A stretch of 64,000 bases of DNA from Neocallimastix lanati (nom. inval.). Its lineage: Eukaryota > Neocallimastigomycota > Neocallimastigomycetes > Neocallimastigales > Neocallimastigaceae. The stretch spans positions 900,501-964,500 of the forward strand of contig JACVTC010000045.1 of NCBI GenBank assembly GCA_016946835.1, written 5' to 3'. How positions within the stretch are numbered: position 1 is the stretch's first letter; every line of letters begins with the position of its first letter. A program made the position numbers and the translations under genes. Under the pieces are notes generated by a model. That model was not told the origin of the DNA. It worked only from the letters and a program-made list of their open reading frames with translations, and made no database searches. Below are positions 61,025 through 64,000 of this stretch, one piece after another.

Positions 61025-62550
61025 CAATAGTTTCTAACTTTTTCCCATTTCTCGATAATAACACTCCTCCCATTACAGCGAGTAATAATTTCAGGATTAG
61101 TGTTATCAACCGAATCTGTATCAGATCTTTCACAGGGAGATGAAAATTCCTGTCTTATTATTTCGACGTCGACACTCTTAGCAACACTAAATTCAACAGA
61201 ATACCAATTTCATCATCAATCTAAAAAAGATCAACAAATTAATGGTATTACGTTTGTTAGAAACTTCCTCAATCCCCACAAAATACGAAACAGTGGAGGA
61301 AGTTGAACTTTGTTTAAAAAATGTTATCATCTAATTATCTTTGTTCCCCATTATTAACTTTAATTTTTTCATATACTGAACGCCCCGCCAAGAAGAGCAC
61401 TCAATATAAAATAATAAATATTACCATTATAATCCTTTTTTGAATCTAAAGAAACATCCAAGGATTTTGGTTCAATTATCATTGCAAACTTCAAAAAGAG
61501 ATCCTCTAGAAAAGGTAAAAATTTATTTTTGTAATTTTCCAATTCTTTACAGGCAAAGATCCAGTGAGAAAAGCTAGGTACACTAGGCAACATTTTGAGC
61601 AATTTTCTGAGACTATTTTTCTTTTAATGGAAAAACTAATATCAAATTTAAAACCACACCTAATTCGAGAAATCCAAATAATTCCTGACTGATACTTAAG
61701 ATATTGAAATATTAAGTCTTTGATTTCTGAAATAAATCCAAAATCATTCTCCTTGTAATAATTGCTTTTTTTTTTTTTTATCTTTTTGAGGATTTGAAGA
61801 CATTTCTTTCCCAATAAAACTTTTTTTCATTTTACTTGTTTTATTACGAATTAATTTCTTATCCAAAGTCCTTGATTCTTTAGTCCATGAGTAATGTGAC
61901 ATAGAAGGAATATTATTAGTGAGATGATTAACAATATTTGATGAGCTTTTCCATTTTCTAAAGCAGCATAAATGAGATATAGTGCAGACAGTTGAAAGAG
62001 GAGGTATTCTCAATTCTCAAGTAGTATCATAGAGACTAACAAAAGAAATACGAGATTTAAATCCATAACTCCAATAAAGTTCTCTATTAATAATATTTTG
62101 AGCTTTAGAGCATCAGCTCTTATTTGAACCAAAGAGAAGATCATAATCTAAAACAAGACTAAGAATAAAGAAAATTAAAACATATTTCTTCAATGGAAGA
62201 GGAATATATTTATTTATAAGAAATCGAAAGTACGAATTTAATTTGACATTTAAATTACTGTTTAATTTGGATTGTATAGGTTTCAATGATAAAGATTCAT
62301 CAAAAGGAATACCAAGATAAGTATAAGTTATTCGTTTTGGGTAATTTGATACTACCAATAAAGAAAGATAGATCTTCGTAATTTATCAGTTTAATAAAAT
62401 TAATCGATTATGAAAATAATAAAGCTCCTGGTCCCGATTGTTTTCCGATTGAATTTTTTAAATTCTTTTTTTAGTGAATCTGATTTATCCGATAATCAAG
62501 ACGCTTCTTCGGATGGTCACTACTCATATTGGGCTAAATGTTTTCTTTTG
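61025..62550 (-). mobile_element. LINE 2 fragment with inverted 5' segment
   Basis: From 62360 to about 61025 the minus strand carries decayed ORF2 sequence. TYLGIPFDESLSLKPI (near 62310) and PPLSTVCTISH (near 62005) match the same region of LINE 1. A zinc-finger part with SFSHWIFACKE is near 61570, and a tail VDVEIIRQEFSSP (near 61160) parallels the VNAEEIVRQASR tail of LINE 1. Stops and frame changes are frequent. From 62385 to about 62550 the plus strand carries an RT segment further upstream in the element, NNKAPGPDCFPIEFFKFFF. The two parts are thus head to head, the arrangement known from twin priming of LINEs. A poly-T-like run near 61775 adds an in-element A/T insertion. Confidence 0.75.
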
Positions 62551-62559
62551 TTATTTTTA

Positions 62560-62765
62560 GTTAAAAATATAAGTATAAAATTTTAAAATTATATTAATTT
62601 AAGGAGAAATAATATATATTTTAATATATTCATGTAAATTATGTGACCATTAATAGCATAAAGTCACGTATTATGTTAACTATAAATATCATATAAATGT
62701 ACATTATTATTTTGAATATGATTCTAATATTTTTAATATAATAAAGATATTTTTATTTCTAAAAG
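62560..62765 (+). repeat. Degenerate LTR of the 4293-4499 copia family
   Basis: Starts GTTAAAAATATAAGTAT and contains TTATGTGACCATTAATAG and CTATAAATATCATATAAATG, matching the other family copies. The end is eroded. Confidence 0.6.
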
Positions 62766-62964
62766 ATATATTTTATATTTATTAATAAAATTATATAACT
62801 TCGAGCAAAGAAATAATATAATTAATTATAATCTTTATGATTAATTTTGTCATTTTCATAATAACAGAATTAAAATATATTATCAGAAATATTCTAAAAT
62901 AAATTTATGAAGGATTAATATGATTTAATAATATTATAATTCGATGTAAATAATATATATATGT

Positions 62965-63215
62965 TAAACTCAGTCAAATTATAACTTGAACTGAAAAAAA
63001 AAAAAAAAATAGTCAGTCAATTATAATTTGAACCGATAAATAACATAATCATTCAATTTTATCTTGAACTAAATAAAAAATAAATAAAATAAAATAAAAT
63101 AATTTTTCAATTATAATTTGAATTGAAAATTATATAATCAGTTAAATAATTAATTTGAACTGAAAAATTATATGGTCAGTCAAATAATTAATTTGAACTG
63201 AAAATACTATTGTTA
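62965..63215 (+). repeat. Leader hairpin repeats of copia family B, isolated copy
   Basis: Six to seven units of the type GTCAGTCAAATAATTAATTTGAACTGAAAA on the plus strand, the sense orientation of the array at 14880-15270. Units are more diverged than in copia B. Confidence 0.8.
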
Positions 63216-63287
63216 ATTAACAATCAAAATATAAATATTTACATCATACAGTAAATTAAAACTATCACACAAAAAAAAAAAAAAAAA

Positions 63288-63420
63288 CTTTAAAAGAATT
63301 ACATGAACCAAATAATTATTACAATATCTTTAATTTAAATGATAAAAACGAATAATTAAAATCAGTCGTTAAAGAACTCAACAATATATGAAACAATTGA
63401 TAAAATCCCTAAGAACGAAA
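63288..63420 (+). mobile_element. Copia family B scrap (N-terminal RT region)
   Basis: About 130 bp closely matching the stretch before the RT domain in copia B (around 11230-11090 there). Preceded by leader repeats of the same family in the same orientation, so most of the element between them is gone. Broken relic. Confidence 0.75.
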
Positions 63421-63452
63421 ACTTAAAAAAAATTTATAGCTGATTATATTAG

Positions 63453-63860
63453 AGTAAAAATTAATAAATCAAAGAAAAGTAATAATTAAAATTTTATTAA
63501 ATCAAAATTATTAATAAATTAAATAATATCAATACTTTATTAAATAAAGTTTCGTATTATAACATATAATGTAATAAAAATTTCAATTTTATAAAATCAA
63601 ATATACATAAAAATTCAAATGTGAATTTTAAATATAATAAATTACATTAATTAATAAATCAAGAGCCAACAGAATTAAACATTTCAAACTTTAATAAATA
63701 ATATTTGTCTTACCAATTAAAATTAAAAATACTTTTTTTTTAAATCAATTTATCAATACAAATAATATTAATTAAAGTTTTATAATTAAAATAAAACAAA
63801 TAAAATTTGATCTATTAATTGTATAATTAATTATATTACTAAACTTTAATTAATAATATC
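63453..63860 (+). repeat. LTR-like block of relic D family, inverted partner of 33833-34238
   Basis: Reverse complement of 33833-34238 with few differences. Similarity ends at about 63860 and 33833, which probably marks one true end of the LTR. Confidence 0.7.
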
Positions 63861-64000
63861 TATTTAAATTCTTTAACAAAGCAAATCAAATGTATCAAAT
63901 GCATGTTAGTGATTTAAAAAAAAAAAAAAGAACTTTAATGAAATATTTACTTGTTAATAATTGATATTTAGCATTTACAATATTCTTTGAAAGTATCATT

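Overview
The window is extremely AT-rich eukaryotic DNA (long A/T homopolymers, intergenic stretches almost free of G and C) with short spliceosomal introns of GT..AG type. It carries Ty1/copia LTR retrotransposons, LINEs, several enzymes of bacterial look and a large secreted cysteine-rich protein that resembles the scaffoldins of anaerobic fungal cellulosomes. Together these point to a gut fungus of the Neocallimastigomycota. That assignment is an inference from gene content and base composition, not from a marker gene.

Layout. 1-3160: minus-strand copia element running off the left edge. 4293-4499: an LTR of a second copia family. 5608-9183: FkbM-type methyltransferase and a GT2 glycosyltransferase. 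9379-15914: a young copia element with both LTRs and a 5-bp target duplication. 17180-21580: a decayed LINE, with a four-hairpin cluster upstream at 22075-22231. 22833-32607: UDP-glucose 4-epimerase, UDP-glucose 6-dehydrogenase (8 exons), a membrane-anchored coiled-coil nitroreductase and a membrane-anchored UDP-galactopyranose mutase. 33833-38314: two copia relics. 39761-40720: UDP-glucuronate decarboxylase. 43684-44815: a 68-bp tandem array. 45910-46119: solo LTR. 47036-57070: a ten-exon, 2417-codon scaffoldin-like gene. 57880-59830: AT-only tandem repeats around a 550-bp GC-enriched island. 61025-63860: a LINE copy with an inverted 5' part and several LTR-element scraps.

How the genes work together. 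GALE and UGM give UDP-Glc -> UDP-Galp -> UDP-Galf. UGDH and UXS give UDP-Glc -> UDP-GlcA -> UDP-Xyl. With a GT2 transferase, an FkbM methyltransferase and a nitroreductase of the kind found in bacterial polysaccharide loci, the first 41 kb reads as a glycan-precursor gene neighbourhood scattered among retrotransposons. Four of its seven proteins begin with a hydrophobic anchor or signal segment. The scaffoldin-like gene is built almost entirely from phase 1-1 exons that repeat the same protein module.
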